Counted from the first letter of the stretch, positions 32,861-41,950 are shown. The stretch: 64,000 bases of DNA from Nitrosotalea sp. (GCA_025451075.1 JANWLA010000025.1:17193-81192); one strand, 5' to 3'. The notes: a model not told the origin generated them from the sequence alone. Program-made: numbers and translations.

Positions 32861-34807
32861 ATGAAAAAAACTGTCTTGTCGATTCTGGTTTCATTTCTTT
32901 TGATGTTCTGTTTTGTACCGTCATTTGCGCAAACAAATTCTACTGTCCAGGATTTTAAAACGCTGCAGCAGCAAAAAAACCAAAACAGCGCAAATTTATC
33001 CTATGCCGTATTTTATATCACAGAAAACGACAAGTGCTCTGATTCAGAATATCAGAGCTTGAAATTTTATCAAGTGGTGACAGATGAATATCTCTCGCTG
33101 TATGGAATACAACATGATCTGCAAGGCTCACTGTGTGTCCCTCTGAAAAGTTACCAGTCTTATTTCTCTGGACTGTCTACATACACACTTCCTGTTGTGA
33201 TATCAGATGATACGGTAGGCCAGCAACTAGTCCAGCAGGGCTTTTACGGAATGTATCAAATAACAGGAACTGGCATGCAGTCAATCTATGTCTGCTCTTG
33301 TGACAATAAAACAGAGAGCTGGGCAGGTGCATGGATTTTGTCTCACGAGCTGTCACACTTTTCATTGCGATATTTTGGCGAGCCTGATGACATTGCAGTC
33401 AACTGGGTGCACTATATTCAAGCACTAGAAAATGACTGCCAGCAAGGAGATTTCTCAAAAATCTGTCCACAATATTCTGCATCTGTAACATCACCTTCCG
33501 GAAACCAGATTCCTGTGATGGTAATATACGGGCAAGGTCCATCCTCTGACCTTCCGGCAAATGCTCCGCAAAGTGAAGCTGTTACACTGCAAGAAAGTTC
33601 CATTGTTCCAACTCAAAATCCTGCATGCCAGACAAACCAAGTGTGTGCACTGCCCGGAGATTATATCAAATACCAAATCGCTACACCTGGCCTAAACCAA
33701 ACAATACGATTTGATTTTACAAGCCCAACTGACAACAAGAATATTACAGTCAAGACAAGTGTGATACAGAACGGCTCACCTGCATCCGAGTCTGACATGC
33801 TTGATCTGACAAAATCATTATTCTTCAGACCAAATGGTCAGTCAACTAATTTCATGTACTTGCTTCCAATTCCACTGAAACTAAACAATGCATACCACCA
33901 AGGTGTGATGCAATTTAACAACTATACCAGAAGTGTCATGTCTGCACAAAACACCAACCAAACAAATTCAATTCTGGTACAAATTGACAAAGATACTGGA
34001 ATATTACTAAATCTTGCAGTCTCAAATGTTGTAAACGTAAACGGAAAAACATCTGTTAACCAACAATCCTACAAACTTGTTGATACAAATAAAATTAATT
34101 TTTCAAATTATGTCACTGGCACGATTTTAATTCCGTCGTGGGTAAAACAAAATGCCAAGTTTTGGTCAGACGGTTCAATCCCTGACACGCAATTTATCCA
34201 AGGGATGCAATATCTAATTGAAAATGATATCGTAAAAATACCTCAATCTGGTACTGCCAGCAATCCATCTACTTTGATACCATCGTGGGTCAAAAATAAT
34301 GCCAAGTTTTGGTCAGAGGGAATAATCTCTGATAACGAGTTTGCCGGGGCAATCCAGTATCTTATCTCAAATGAAATCATGCAAATCTCCGTTCCACAAA
34401 ACAGCTCCACTGAAAACTCGTCTGGTTTACCAACCGGTAAAATCAAGATAGGAAATGTATCACTTGACGTTGAGATTGCAAATACTCCAGATACTCAGGT
34501 AAAGGGATTACAGTACCATACTCCATTGTCATACGGACAAGGCATGCTCTTTACATTTGCCCAGCCTCAGGAGATACCAATATGGATGAAAGACATGCAG
34601 TTTCCAATTGATATCATCTGGGCTGATGGCTCTGGAAATGTTCTGCGTGTGGAAAAGAATGCGCCGGCATGTACTGCTGATCCTTGTCAGGTGTATGGCC
34701 AGGACCTAACCCAGGCACAATATGTCTTGGAGGTGACATCAGGCTTTGCAGACAAGTTTGGCATTGATCAAAGCTCGCACCTGCAACTGCTGACGCCAAT
34801 TCCGTGA
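32861..34807 (+). CDS. Exported HExxH protein fused to two WVK repeats and DUF192
   Basis: 648 residues. The signal peptide (MKKTVLSILVSFLLMFCFVPSFA) is followed by a domain with WILSHELSHFSLRYFGEP (~157-174), whose HELSH is a zinc-protease-like HExxH and the trailing E a possible third ligand. A beta-rich region follows. Two ~45-residue repeats beginning IPSWVKxNAKFW (~424 and ~474) each continue xxQYLIxNxI. Finally there is a DUF192 domain (~525-645, VKGLQYHTPL, GMLFTFAQPQEIPIWMKDM, PIDIIWAD). No C-terminal anchor. The WVK repeats are common in thaumarchaeal exported proteins by recollection. Single-gene transcript with tataatg ~30 bases upstream. Confidence 0.87.
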   Translation: MKKTVLSILVSFLLMFCFVPSFAQTNSTVQDFKTLQQQKNQNSANLSYAVFYITENDKCSDSEYQSLKFYQVVTDEYLSLYGIQHDLQGSLCVPLKSYQSYFSGLSTYTLPVVISDDTVGQQLVQQGFYGMYQITGTGMQSIYVCSCDNKTESWAGAWILSHELSHFSLRYFGEPDDIAVNWVHYIQALENDCQQGDFSKICPQYSASVTSPSGNQIPVMVIYGQGPSSDLPANAPQSEAVTLQESSIVPTQNPACQTNQVCALPGDYIKYQIATPGLNQTIRFDFTSPTDNKNITVKTSVIQNGSPASESDMLDLTKSLFFRPNGQSTNFMYLLPIPLKLNNAYHQGVMQFNNYTRSVMSAQNTNQTNSILVQIDKDTGILLNLAVSNVVNVNGKTSVNQQSYKLVDTNKINFSNYVTGTILIPSWVKQNAKFWSDGSIPDTQFIQGMQYLIENDIVKIPQSGTASNPSTLIPSWVKNNAKFWSEGIISDNEFAGAIQYLISNEIMQISVPQNSSTENSSGLPTGKIKIGNVSLDVEIANTPDTQVKGLQYHTPLSYGQGMLFTFAQPQEIPIWMKDMQFPIDIIWADGSGNVLRVEKNAPACTADPCQVYGQDLTQAQYVLEVTSGFADKFGIDQSSHLQLLTPIP

Positions 34808-34849
34808 TGCAAGACTAGATTTTTAAATTCCACCAAAGCAATTCAATCC

Positions 34850-35155
34850 ATGCCAAATAAAATCATGATAAATCTTGACAAGGCAATATACACCGAAGGA
34901 GAATATGTAAAAATAAAACTTGATTACGAAACACTCACTCCAAAACAGGCAATGCACTTGGTCATATTTGATCCGTCTGAAAGAGAGGCCTTCAGCGAAG
35001 ACCAATACCTAAACTCGCAAAAAGGCTCATACTCTAACGTCCTCCGGTTTGATACAAAACAATGGAAGATTCCGGGAAGATACAAAGTTGCAGCATGGGA
35101 TCAAGAAGGAACAAGAAAAGAAGTCTTTTTCCAGTTCAAGACAAAAGGCTCATAG
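34850..35155 (+). CDS. Single MG2/Ig-like domain protein
   Basis: 101 residues without a signal peptide: INLDKAIYTEGEYVKIKLDYE is the classic first strand pair of a macroglobulin MG2-like sandwich, and IPGRYKVAAWDQEG the penultimate strands. Apparently cytosolic, which is unusual for this domain type. An AT-rich TATA-like tract (tttttaaatt) lies ~30 bases before the ATG. Confidence 0.75.
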   Translation: MPNKIMINLDKAIYTEGEYVKIKLDYETLTPKQAMHLVIFDPSEREAFSEDQYLNSQKGSYSNVLRFDTKQWKIPGRYKVAAWDQEGTRKEVFFQFKTKGS

Positions 35156-35210
35156 ATTATTTTCTAAATGTGCAAAAATTTTATTACATCAAGAACTATG
35201 TTCACCAATC

Positions 35211-35218
35211 CATAAATA
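35211..35218 (+). promoter_or_regulatory. TATA-like box for the PEF-tailed gene
   Basis: ataaatac lies ~25 bases before the GTG at 35239 and supports that start over an upstream ATG at 35062 in the same frame. Confidence 0.45.
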
Positions 35219-35238
35219 CATCAAAGAAAGGCAAAGAT

Positions 35239-35949
35239 GTGTTGAAGACTGTAACACTTTTGGGATTTATCGCAATTGTATTTCTTGTATCATCAATGCT
35301 TGCAAGTCAGGCAAGTGCACAGTACCAGTCTCAGTCCGGTAATCGACAATTCCAAGGCACTCGAGTTCCTGTAAATGGTACATACACAAATTCTGCGTTT
35401 GGTGTTACAGTAACAATTCCTGATGGATGGAGCGGATATGAGATGAAGCGAACGAGTGGAACCACATCTGTAATGTTGGCCCTTGGAGGATTTCACATGC
35501 AACAAGGCGGACCACGTCCTGCGGTTATGATGATGGTCTCAATGTATCCCAGAAACTCTACAACCCCTACTCCACAATTTACTCCAAGAAATTTGCCTGC
35601 AAATGAAACATGCAATAATGATTCTAATACCACCAAGACTGTTAATGGAATGAGTCTTACTGATGTTGTAATTGACTGCTCTGGACAAATGACACTCAAG
35701 ACAGAGTATGATTATGCAAAAACAGATTCTTCTTATGTTATACTTGGGTACCGTGCAAATTCCCAGTCAAACTTTGATTCTCAAATTGCTGCGTTTAACA
35801 GCCTGCTTGGAACACTCCTGATTGGAAACTCCGCAGGAGCATCTACTGTACCTGAATTCCCAACTGCCTTTGTAGGATTGGCAGTAGCAATAATGGTTGG
35901 AACAGTTGTCATCCTTGGACGATCTAAGATAATGCCAAACCGAACCTAG
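35239..35949 (+). CDS. Exported PsbP-like protein with PEF-CTERM-like tail
   Basis: About 236 residues from a GTG (MLKTVTLLGFIAIVFLVSSM...SAQ signal peptide). The longer frame from 35062 overlaps the preceding gene and is rejected. The body has YTNSAFGVTVTIPDGWSGYEM, a PsbP/lipoprotein-type beta opening, and two cysteines (ETCNND, DCSGQ). The C-terminus is VPEFPTAFVGL, a hydrophobic span and a basic end RSKIMPNR, the layout of a PEF-CTERM sorting signal recognised by archaeosortases. The protein is therefore probably processed and anchored at the surface. Confidence 0.82.
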   Translation: MLKTVTLLGFIAIVFLVSSMLASQASAQYQSQSGNRQFQGTRVPVNGTYTNSAFGVTVTIPDGWSGYEMKRTSGTTSVMLALGGFHMQQGGPRPAVMMMVSMYPRNSTTPTPQFTPRNLPANETCNNDSNTTKTVNGMSLTDVVIDCSGQMTLKTEYDYAKTDSSYVILGYRANSQSNFDSQIAAFNSLLGTLLIGNSAGASTVPEFPTAFVGLAVAIMVGTVVILGRSKIMPNRT

Positions 35950-35965
35950 TTCTGGACATTTACAC

Positions 35966-36940
35966 TTAGGTTGATTTTTGTGGACCACATGCTACGTCAC
36001 TTAGATCTTTGCCGTCGTAAAGATCCTTTACTGCATTCATGTCACAGTCTGAAACAAATGGAAAGTTTGTCTCAATGATATAGTGCATCAAGTCTTCTTG
36101 GTCACTTGAATGTCCAAGTCCTAATGCATGACCGAATTCATGTCTTACTATGGCACCGAGTCGATCTGGTGACAAGTTGCCAACATCGTATATTGTTATT
36201 GCTGCTTTTAGCGTCTCTTGGTTGTCAGTAATGGATTTTGTATATCCTGAATATCCATCTGGATTCTCAAGGCTTGACAAAATTATTGTTATGTCTCCTT
36301 CTTCAGATGGAGACTGCATTATGTTGAATTTGGTTGGAATGTGAAACTTTGTCTTGTCATTTTGCATGTTATCAATTGCACCCTGCCATCCCTTGTAGTA
36401 TACTGAAACAGTACCAACAGGTCCTCTATCCAGCAAAGAGTTGTCTATCTTTACAGACTCTTCTGAGAGTATGGCCTCTTTTATGGCGTCAATTTTTTCT
36501 TTTGAAACCTTGTCTGCATTTAATATGTTGACGTTGAGGACCTGATTGTCCACAATATGCCAAGGCTTCCATGTATCCACCGTATTGCCTTGCAGGTTTT
36601 GTATTAGATACTGTGTCTTAAGTGGACTGTTGTTAGAGTTGGAAAATGATTGTAAATCACTTGGCACATATGAAATAAAGATAAACATTGCAAGGCCAAG
36701 CGCTGCCACTATTGTAACATTTCGCAAAATCTTGTTTTTGCGCGGTTCGCTTTTCATTAATCCAGTTAAAACTTTCTTGTCTTCACGCAACTCACCAATT
36801 ATTTTTTCCTTCTCTGATATGTCATGCTCAAGATGTGTTGTACCTGTCTCCATCTCATCCAGGCGTTTCTTTAGTTCCAGATTCATCTCTTTTAGAAGAG
36901 TTTTTTGAGATACTAGATCATCAAACAGCTCTTGTTTCAT
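35966..36940 (-). CDS. Second membrane-anchored metzincin-like metalloprotease
   Basis: 324 residues with the same plan as the gene at 17469: an N-terminal coiled coil (~1-65, LVSQKTLLKEMNLELKKRLDEM), one transmembrane helix (~75-92, VTIVAALGLAMFIFISYV), an external YLIQNLQGNTVDTW region (~110), VSVYYKGWQGAID, NPDGYSGYTKSI, and the zinc site HEFGHALGLGHS with LMHYI as the Met-turn candidate. Its ATG overlaps the stop of the upstream receiver as ATGA, so the two are translationally coupled. Predicted topology: coiled coil inside, protease outside. Substrates are unknown; nearby exported proteins are candidates by location only. Confidence 0.9.
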   Translation of the reverse strand: MKQELFDDLVSQKTLLKEMNLELKKRLDEMETGTTHLEHDISEKEKIIGELREDKKVLTGLMKSEPRKNKILRNVTIVAALGLAMFIFISYVPSDLQSFSNSNNSPLKTQYLIQNLQGNTVDTWKPWHIVDNQVLNVNILNADKVSKEKIDAIKEAILSEESVKIDNSLLDRGPVGTVSVYYKGWQGAIDNMQNDKTKFHIPTKFNIMQSPSEEGDITIILSSLENPDGYSGYTKSITDNQETLKAAITIYDVGNLSPDRLGAIVRHEFGHALGLGHSSDQEDLMHYIIETNFPFVSDCDMNAVKDLYDGKDLSDVACGPQKST

Positions 36941-37356
36941 ATGGGTACCGCCTTTAATGTGGATAATCTGTCCAGTATGCGCATTATTTCGTTAATATCA
37001 TAAGGCTTGTAAATTATGGCAGATGCATCAAGGGCAATCAACTTGTCATGTGTGCTAACTGTCAAGTCTGCTGTAACCATTATTACGATGACATCAGACC
37101 TGATTTCCTTGATTTTCTCTAATGCGTATATTCCATCATGCCCTTCCATCATTACATCTAAAAATACCGAATCTGGCCTGAGTTTTTTGTACAGCTCTAC
37201 TGCCTCCAATCCATCATATCCTCTTCCAATCACTTTGATTCCTTTAATCTGCAAAAAATCACACAGGACCGATACTGTATCCCTGTCATCATCAATTACT
37301 ATAGTTGTAATAGAATTGTCATTACTAGTTGAGTGAGAATGAGAAAACGGTTTCAT
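36937..37356 (-). CDS. Single-domain response regulator coupled to protease gene
   Basis: 139 residues: a short polar N-terminus (MKPFSHSHSTSNDN), then TTIVIDDDRDTVSV, SVFLDVMMEGHDG (phospho-acceptor Asp), VIMVTAD and IYKPYDIN. The proline after the DVMM motif is replaced (EGHDG), a mild deviation. No output domain. ATGA overlap with the protease gene. No kinase gene is adjacent; the nearest is the triple-PAS kinase at 38746. Confidence 0.92.
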   Translation of the reverse strand: MKPFSHSHSTSNDNSITTIVIDDDRDTVSVLCDFLQIKGIKVIGRGYDGLEAVELYKKLRPDSVFLDVMMEGHDGIYALEKIKEIRSDVIVIMVTADLTVSTHDKLIALDASAIIYKPYDINEIMRILDRLSTLKAVPI

Positions 37357-37556
37357 CAGTTATATGAATTCTTGAATATATATTAGATGAATTTTGTTTG
37401 GTTTGAACAAACTAATTTTTACCAACTACCCGTCCAGATCTAAAAAATACTGATAATTCAATAAATTCCATCTGGCTGAAAAGTAGGCTTCTTTTACCAC
37501 TATGGTAAGAAAATGCGATCAAACTTTATTAAAACGGATGAGGTATTATTTCATTA

Positions 37557-38063
37557 TTGAATAATACCCAGTGCTACCACTTGCTTGGCCTAAGGGAAGG
37601 TGCATCCATACCTGAAATACGAAGCGCGTATCGCAGACTTGTGCTAGAGTACCATCCTGACAAAAATACGTCAGCCAAAGATGGTGCAAAATTCAAATTG
37701 ATAACAGAGGCTTATCGCACACTGCGTGTAAAAAACACAAGTGTAAGCAGAAATCCTGGTAACATGTATCAAAAACAATCTAGTACATATAAAAAGGTCC
37801 AGTCATGGAATTTCTATCTAAACATACTTTATGATATTATCGACTATGCTCAAAAAATAGTATATCAAAAAATCATTTGCCGATATCTGCCAAAATCAAA
37901 ACCTCTTTTGATGGCATGCTACAGACTTGCATTACAATATTGTATAATGCCATTGTACGGTTTGATGGAATCTTCATACATCCATACCCATTCTCTTATC
38001 TTGCGTGTATCGTACCGGGGACTGGTAAGGGGCATATCACGATACCTTGGCCTGCATTCTTAG
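37557..38063 (+). CDS. J-domain protein
   Basis: 168 residues from a TTG. The first ~65 residues are a J domain: CYHLLGLREGASIPEIRSAYRRL and LEYHPDKN with the HPD tripeptide needed to stimulate Hsp70 ATPase, then ITEAYRTL. The remaining ~100 residues are helical and hydrophobic in places (YNILYDII-like stretches, ALQYCIMPLYGLM) and match no DnaJ G/F or zinc domain. It is a class III J-protein possibly targeting membrane or a specific client. No dnaK is in the window. Confidence 0.82.
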   Translation: MNNTQCYHLLGLREGASIPEIRSAYRRLVLEYHPDKNTSAKDGAKFKLITEAYRTLRVKNTSVSRNPGNMYQKQSSTYKKVQSWNFYLNILYDIIDYAQKIVYQKIICRYLPKSKPLLMACYRLALQYCIMPLYGLMESSYIHTHSLILRVSYRGLVRGISRYLGLHS

Positions 38064-38110
38064 GGTGTACACAGATTTTTCCGCATGATTCATGATTGGG
38101 GTTTTAGGTA

Positions 38111-38120
38111 TTTTTAAATA
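38111..38120 (+). promoter_or_regulatory. TATA-like box for the 38141 gene
   Basis: tttttaaata is centred ~26 bases upstream of the GTG at 38141, fitting a leaderless GTG-start mRNA. Confidence 0.5.
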
Positions 38121-38140
38121 GAAAAGGTACCAAACAGATC

Positions 38141-38644
38141 GTGTTGCAATCTAGTACCAAAACCATGTTGTTGACAATATCTGTCATGGGTATAGCCATG
38201 GCATTTGTCTTGGGACAAGTGGTACCAGCATTGGCACAAACAATTCCTACATCAAGTAATCTAGTTAAACGAGATTTTTCCACTACTGATGATCAACATA
38301 CTACTGCAATGTATGGTAACGACAAGGTATGTGGTGATCATCTATGTGCACCTGGTGAATGGGCAAAACTACAAGCAAGTCTAAATCAAGCCCAGATTGT
38401 ACATCCTGCACCGAACTCTACAAAAACCGTATCAGTATCATCTAATGTTACAACTACTGTATCAACAAACTCTACTTTACCAGTTCCATCTACACCTGTA
38501 ACGCCAACTCCAGTACCAACACCAATCCCAAGTCCACCTACTACACCAGCTTCTGTCTGCGCTGCAGTAAAGATGGCCATTGGTAACTCTACCGTATCAT
38601 CTGTTACTGCTGCCAAAGTAATGTCTGATCTTGGTTGCAGCTAA
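38141..38644 (+). CDS. Small exported protein with VCGDHxC module
   Basis: 167 residues from GTG. The signal peptide (TMLLTISVMGIAMAFVLGQ...ALAQ) leads to LVKRDFSTTDDQ and KVCGDHLCAPGEWAKLQ, the module also found after the signal of the DUF7482-like protein at 28614-29963. A Thr/Pro/Ser-rich linker (TPVTPTPVPTPIPSP) and a ~35-residue C-terminal piece with two cysteines (VCAAVKMAI, DLGCS) follow. No membrane anchor at the end. Probably exported; a two-cysteine module on each side of a flexible linker suggests a binding or scaffold protein. Function unknown. Confidence 0.8.
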   Translation: MLQSSTKTMLLTISVMGIAMAFVLGQVVPALAQTIPTSSNLVKRDFSTTDDQHTTAMYGNDKVCGDHLCAPGEWAKLQASLNQAQIVHPAPNSTKTVSVSSNVTTTVSTNSTLPVPSTPVTPTPVPTPIPSPPTTPASVCAAVKMAIGNSTVSSVTAAKVMSDLGCS

Positions 38645-38745
38645 TAATATTTCGTAGAAACACTCTAAATATTTACAAATAATCAAGATATGCCTAGCTT
38701 GTTTTTTCTGAACATACAACATGTATTGTTATAGTAATTCGTATC

Positions 38746-40821
38746 ATGTTTATGTCCGGTACAACTAGCAAAACAAAGATGCAGACAGGAAAAGAATCCA
38801 CGTTCAAGTCTGTTGCTAACAAAAGAAATCTCCAAAATAATCAATCATATCGCGTTGATGAAAATACCGCTCTATCCAATCTGGATGAATTCTCTGAGCA
38901 AAACTATCAGGATCTGTATGATAAAACCCCCGGTCTATTGCGTTCTATAACTGTTGATGGGATAATCTTTGCATGCAATGAATTTTATGTAAAAAAACTC
39001 GGGTATCAAAAAAATGAGGTAATGGGAAAGTCTATCTTTGAGCACACTGCGGAAAAAAGCATCAAAAACCTAAGAGATGAAATGGCACGCTGGAAAGCCA
39101 CTCATAAAGTATCTAATCTAGAGATCTGGATGCAAAGAAAGGACGGGTCAACCTTTCCAATTCTGCTAACTGGAACAAGCTTGTTTGACAAGGATAAAAA
39201 ATTGATTGGCAGAACATCTGTTCTAGTTGACCTGACTGAAATTCATAAAGCCCGAAAAATGCTAGATTCCAATCACGGGCAAATAAAAAAGCAGATTGAC
39301 GAACTCAAAAAATCAAACACGCTCCTTGTAAAGACTGAGCAAAAATACAGGGATCTGTACGAAAACTCACCGGATCTTTTACGAACAATAAACTTGGAAG
39401 GGATAATTATTGACTGCAACAACTCTTACTGCAAGTATCTTGGATATACAAAAAAAGAAATAATTGGAATGGCTGTGTTTGATTTTGTAGCACCTCAAAG
39501 CACAGATGCATACGTGAATTCATTTGAAACGTGGAAGGCTACTGGAACTGTTTCAAATAAAAAGGTCTGGTTCAAAAGAAAGGATAACTCTGAGTTTCTT
39601 GGACTGATAAACGCCACTAACTTGTATGATTTTGATGGAAAATTAATTGGAAGTAACACTACGATACGTGACATAAGTGACTTGCATGAGATACGAAAAA
39701 CTCTTGAGGATAGTGAAAAAAAACTCAAGCAACGAAACGAAGCGCTTACCACTGCATATGATCACCTGCTGGAAACAGAACAAAGATACCGCACCCTTTA
39801 TGAAAAATCACCTGATCTTTTACGTACCGTTGACCTGGCTGAAAATATCGTTGACTGTAACGATGCCTACTGTTCAAGTCTTGGCTATTCAAGAGAAGAA
39901 ATTATTGGAAAATCGCTTCTCACTCATGTGGCAGAAAAAAGCATCAAAGACCTAGAGGCTGCATTGATAGAGTGGGATCGTACTGGTTTTATTGAAAATA
40001 GAGAGATATGGCTCCAAAGAAAAAATGGTGATACTTTTCCAACATTGCTTCTTTCAACAAATCTCTATGATACAAATGGAAAACTGACTGGACGCATTGG
40101 CGCACTACGAGACATGTCTGCCATTTATCATGCTAAAAAAGAAATTGAAGAGCATAAAACAAGGAGGCTTTCTGCAATAGGGGAACTCTCTGCCCGCATA
40201 GCACATGATCTTCGAAACCCATTATCTGTGATAAACAACACACTTGAAATAATTAAAATCCAGAATCCAAATTTTGAGAAAGACAATCAGGAAAAGTTTG
40301 ACAGAATTGAGCGTGCCGTAAAAAGGATGACTCATCAGTTAGAAGAGGTAATGGATTATGTTGTACCGCATCCACTGCACCTCCAAAATGTTTCTCTGCT
40401 TGATATTCTAAATTCTGCAGTATCAAATGTAAAGACAATTGGAACTGAAATCCACGTACCACAAAATGATGTAAGCGTGATGTGTGACTCTGAAAAGCTA
40501 GAAATTGTCTTTACAAATCTGCTGCTAAATGCAACACAGGCAATGAATAGCTGTGGAAGCATATATCTTCGAATAAAAGATGGCGTGGCAACCATTGATC
40601 ACGGCAGAGGTTTTACCATAATTGAAATCGAAGATACGGGCCCTGGTATTCCAAAGAGTGTACTGCCCAAAATATTTGATCCACTGTTTACAACCCGACA
40701 GATAGGTACAGGATTGGGGCTTGTGAGCTGTAAAAATATTATTGAAAAACATGGTGGTTCTATTAATATCAAAACCGAAGTCAACAAAGGTACGACATTT
40801 ATCCTCAGTATACCAAAATAG
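38746..40821 (+). CDS. Triple-PAS histidine kinase
   Basis: 691 residues, soluble. Three PAS domains begin near residues 58, 201 and 345, each with (Y)xxLYxxxPxLLRx(I/V) then a DCN or ACN turn and an ExWMQRKDGSTFP-like strand. A coiled linker (HKARKMLDSNHGQIKKQ) separates them. The kinase core has the H-box IAHDLRNPL (His ~487), N-box NLLLNATQAM, G1 DTGPGI, F-box DPLFTT and G2 GTGLGL. The HDLRNP type differs from the SHELKTP kinases at 18582 and 20125. Cytosolic sensing is implied; the signal is unknown. Monocistronic. Confidence 0.93.
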   Translation: MFMSGTTSKTKMQTGKESTFKSVANKRNLQNNQSYRVDENTALSNLDEFSEQNYQDLYDKTPGLLRSITVDGIIFACNEFYVKKLGYQKNEVMGKSIFEHTAEKSIKNLRDEMARWKATHKVSNLEIWMQRKDGSTFPILLTGTSLFDKDKKLIGRTSVLVDLTEIHKARKMLDSNHGQIKKQIDELKKSNTLLVKTEQKYRDLYENSPDLLRTINLEGIIIDCNNSYCKYLGYTKKEIIGMAVFDFVAPQSTDAYVNSFETWKATGTVSNKKVWFKRKDNSEFLGLINATNLYDFDGKLIGSNTTIRDISDLHEIRKTLEDSEKKLKQRNEALTTAYDHLLETEQRYRTLYEKSPDLLRTVDLAENIVDCNDAYCSSLGYSREEIIGKSLLTHVAEKSIKDLEAALIEWDRTGFIENREIWLQRKNGDTFPTLLLSTNLYDTNGKLTGRIGALRDMSAIYHAKKEIEEHKTRRLSAIGELSARIAHDLRNPLSVINNTLEIIKIQNPNFEKDNQEKFDRIERAVKRMTHQLEEVMDYVVPHPLHLQNVSLLDILNSAVSNVKTIGTEIHVPQNDVSVMCDSEKLEIVFTNLLLNATQAMNSCGSIYLRIKDGVATIDHGRGFTIIEIEDTGPGIPKSVLPKIFDPLFTTRQIGTGLGLVSCKNIIEKHGGSINIKTEVNKGTTFILSIPK

Positions 40822-40861
40822 TAAATTTGAAAAAATGACTCAGTTGCTATATCTTTGAGAC

Positions 40862-41425
40862 CTAGTCTCCTTCTGGGAATTGATAGAATGTAGGCATGTT
40901 CTGAGGAACGTCTCCGTACACCAGTACAATTTCATCATGTGCATTCATTACCGTATTGTTCAAGTTTGTGCTGACCAAGTTACCGTTTACAAAAATTTCT
41001 GGACCATTAGAAACTACAGGATATCCACTCTTAGTTGATTTCCAAATGTCAAAAAATTCTCCTATTGTAAAGTCTTTTTGTTGGGGTGATTCAATGTGAA
41101 CGATACCGTCAGGCGTGTGAGTATGCAACCAATACAGGCATGTGTTTTCCAATCCTATCTGAGCAGGAACTGGAGCATGTTGGCCGTTGATAAAAATATC
41201 CATATGTGCATGAATGTGAAATGTTGTGTATTCTTGGGTTTCACAGGGTATGCCATCAATTGATGCAAAACTGCTGTCAACGGTATTGTCTGATTTATGC
41301 ACGGCATAAGCTACACCTACTATTATGGCAGCAATGACTCCTAGTGCAATGAACTTGTTTCTACTAGAAGATGGTTTTGTTTTAATCTCCTTTGGGTTGC
41401 TCTTGTCTTTTTTTATCTTGGTCAT
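40862..41425 (-). CDS. Membrane-anchored His-rich protein
   Basis: 187 residues: a lysine-rich N-terminus, one membrane helix (~25-43, FIALGVIAAIIVGVAYAV), then an external domain. Its marks are TTFHIHAHMDIFINGQ (~67-82), CLYWLHTHTPDGIVHIE (~95-111) and FTIGEFFDIW. The HIHAH and HTHxxDGxxH clusters supply six or more histidines in a compact beta domain, a likely metal site. Two cysteines (IPCET and NTCLY) may form a disulphide. Apparently a widespread thaumarchaeal type, but I know no function. A copper or other metal role is inference. Confidence 0.78.
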   Translation of the reverse strand: MTKIKKDKSNPKEIKTKPSSSRNKFIALGVIAAIIVGVAYAVHKSDNTVDSSFASIDGIPCETQEYTTFHIHAHMDIFINGQHAPVPAQIGLENTCLYWLHTHTPDGIVHIESPQQKDFTIGEFFDIWKSTKSGYPVVSNGPEIFVNGNLVSTNLNNTVMNAHDEIVLVYGDVPQNMPTFYQFPEGD

Positions 41426-41507
41426 GCTGTATTAGTACACGTTTTCAATTCAAGTATTAATATATTTCAACATGCGGTGATTCATAAAACTTCTCTAATG
41501 TAATGAC

Positions 41508-41681
41508 TCAGATCATCTTGTAGGCTCTGTTGTAAAAATGCATGATGACAAGTCCTATTATTGCAGATAACGTTGTAACTGTAAAACCAACAGTAGGAAA
41601 TGAAACCATTAGTGGCATAAACGATGTCCTTCTATCTATCATTGTTGCTGCAAAACTCAAAAACATTGATTTGAACATCAT
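41508..41681 (-). CDS. 57-residue membrane protein coupled to the 41678 gene
   Basis: The frame starts on an ATGA overlap with the stop of the 76-residue gene upstream and runs MMFKSMFLSFAATMIDRR, then a hydrophobic stretch of ~27 residues (MPLMVSFPTVGFTVTTLSAI onward) and a short basic end NRAYKMI. One or two membrane helices. The exact overlap and membrane character make it a plausible real gene. Function unknown. Confidence 0.6.
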   Translation of the reverse strand: MMFKSMFLSFAATMIDRRTSFMPLMVSFPTVGFTVTTLSAIIGLVIMHFYNRAYKMI

Positions 41682-41908
41682 TTGATCATTGACCTGAGCT
41701 GCTCAGGGGTTGCATGCATGATCTCAAATTTTGAGTATGACTTATTCAATTTCTTGTTCATCAAGACAATGCTCATGCCTCTTGGTATCTCTTTTCGTGA
41801 ACTCAAGAACCTCTGATATTGCTCTTTTTCCTCACTAGTACAAAATACGGTCTCATAGTTGCTTGAAACCCATATTTCGTCAAATACTTCTTCACTCATG
41901 CTCATCAT
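41678..41908 (-). CDS. Hypothetical protein, 76 residues
   Basis: Small soluble protein (MMSMSEEVFDEIWVSSNYETVF...) with helix-strand-helix character and a C-terminal helix ATPEQLRSMI. The second or third methionine could also be the start. It forms a two-gene unit with the overlapping 57-residue membrane protein. No family recognised. Confidence 0.6.
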   Translation of the reverse strand: MMSMSEEVFDEIWVSSNYETVFCTSEEKEQYQRFLSSRKEIPRGMSIVLMNKKLNKSYSKFEIMHATPEQLRSMIK

Positions 41909-41950
41909 GCCCTTAACTACGCTTGAGAACCTATAAGGAATTGCGACACA

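Noticed and set aside
35062-35238. Long N-terminal extension of the PEF-tailed protein
   Set aside because: It overlaps the preceding gene, lacks a signal-like start, and the GTG at 35239 has a well-placed TATA-like box and begins the signal peptide.
37877-38095. Frameshifted continuation of the J-domain protein
   Set aside because: The J-protein frame itself continues to a normal stop with helical content; the second frame has no recognisable homology.
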